The notes under the pieces were generated by a model. That model made no database searches. It was not told the origin of the DNA and saw only the letters and a program-made list of their open reading frames with translations. From Treponema sp. (GTDB taxonomy: Bacteria > Spirochaetota > Spirochaetia > Treponematales > Breznakiellaceae): 6,945 nucleotides of DNA. Numbering within the stretch: position 1 is the stretch's first letter; each line of letters begins with the position of its first letter. Of the stretch, positions 6,854 through 6,945 are shown one piece after another. Both the position numbers and the translations under genes were made by a program. The stretch is taken from positions 1 to 6,945 of the forward strand of contig JAISWN010000250.1 of NCBI GenBank assembly GCA_031271075.1, given 5' to 3'.

Positions 6854-6884
6854 CGATTTTAGTGTGGTAAAATCTTGTAGTTCC
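6831..6884. repeat. 54-bp imperfect palindrome at the compositional junction
   Basis: GGAACT at 6831-6836 is the reverse complement of AGTTCC at 6879-6884. ACAA at 6842-6845 can pair with TTGT at 6875-6878. GATTTTA at 6855-6861 pairs with TAAAATC at 6868-6874 around the loop GTGTGG. The nested arrangement gives 17 pairs with internal bulges. It could be the structured end of a transposable element or a hairpin that blocks transcription from outside. Confidence 0.6.
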
Positions 6885-6897
6885 AAGACTCAAAGGG

Positions 6898-6945
6898 ATG
6901 AATTCTAACAATCAACATGGTGTCAAATTCTGCATCAGAAACCTT
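6898..6945 (+). CDS. Possible start of a gene in the inserted segment (partial, doubtful)
   Basis: ATG at 6898 opens a frame reading MNSNNQHGVKFCIRNL to the window edge. Another ATG at 6917, in a different frame, gives MVSNSASET. The purine-rich AAAGGG at 6892-6897 abuts the first ATG and lies about 20 bases from the second, so it is not well spaced for either. A transposase gene would be expected here if the segment is an insertion sequence, but 16 codons are too few to recognise one. Confidence 0.2.
   Translation, partial: MNSNNQHGVKFCIRNL

Larger units (their letters stand above)
6831..6945. mobile_element. Candidate left end of an inserted mobile element (unidentified)
   Basis: GC content drops from 53% over 6731-6830 to about 36% over 6831-6945, exactly where the portal homology stops. 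The segment begins with a 54-bp imperfect palindrome, and an open frame may start near its right edge. These are the signs expected of an insertion-sequence end with its transposase gene to the right. I cannot assign a family because too little is present, and the other end and any target duplication are outside the window. Confidence 0.5.

Noticed and set aside
6518..6886. Minus-strand open frame of 122 codons
   Set aside because: It mirrors the portal-protein remnant, which has clear family motifs on the plus strand.
1..6945. CRISPR array or regularly spaced repeats
   Set aside because: I found no repeat unit recurring at regular spacing anywhere in the window.

Overview
The window is about 7 kb of fairly GC-rich bacterial DNA (roughly 55-60% by eye). 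Four ordinary, intact-looking genes fill positions 1-5888. The last kilobase is a decayed accessory patch with a phage relic and a sharp compositional break. The lineage cannot be fixed from this sequence. A spirochaete of the Treponema group is my best guess, from general resemblance only, and I hold it weakly.

Positions 1-3674, minus strand: dnaE, the replicative DNA polymerase III alpha subunit. Its 3' end runs off the left edge. All nine metal-ligand positions of the PHP domain look intact, the polymerase aspartates and an internal beta-clamp motif are present, and two similar OB-fold segments follow each other near the C-terminus. An 85-bp intergenic gap separates it from a divergent pair.

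Positions 3760-4981, plus strand: a two-gene unit. The first gene is a soluble diguanylate cyclase with an intact GGEEF active site and an RxxD inhibitory site. The second, 19 bp downstream, encodes a 128-residue protein resembling the DUF6941 family of unknown function. The spacing suggests co-transcription and possibly a shared signalling role.

Positions 5079-5888, minus strand: a pyridoxal/pyridoxine kinase of the ThiD-like ribokinase group with the two-cysteine signature, converging on the DUF6941-like gene. It would salvage vitamin B6 to PLP.

Positions 5889-6250 hold no convincing gene but carry several inverted repeats. Positions 6251-6853 contain a broken remnant of a Mu-like phage portal protein (gp29/DUF935), with no usable start and cut off after its N-terminal third. 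At about 6831 GC content falls from about 53% to about 36%, and the new segment begins with a 54-bp imperfect palindrome, consistent with the end of an inserted mobile element whose body lies beyond the window. I found no CRISPR array, rRNA, convincing tRNA or complete phage module, and no clear evidence of a wholly new system. The points most worth checking are the tandem OB segments in DnaE, the cyclase/DUF6941 pair, and the portal-relic/insertion junction.
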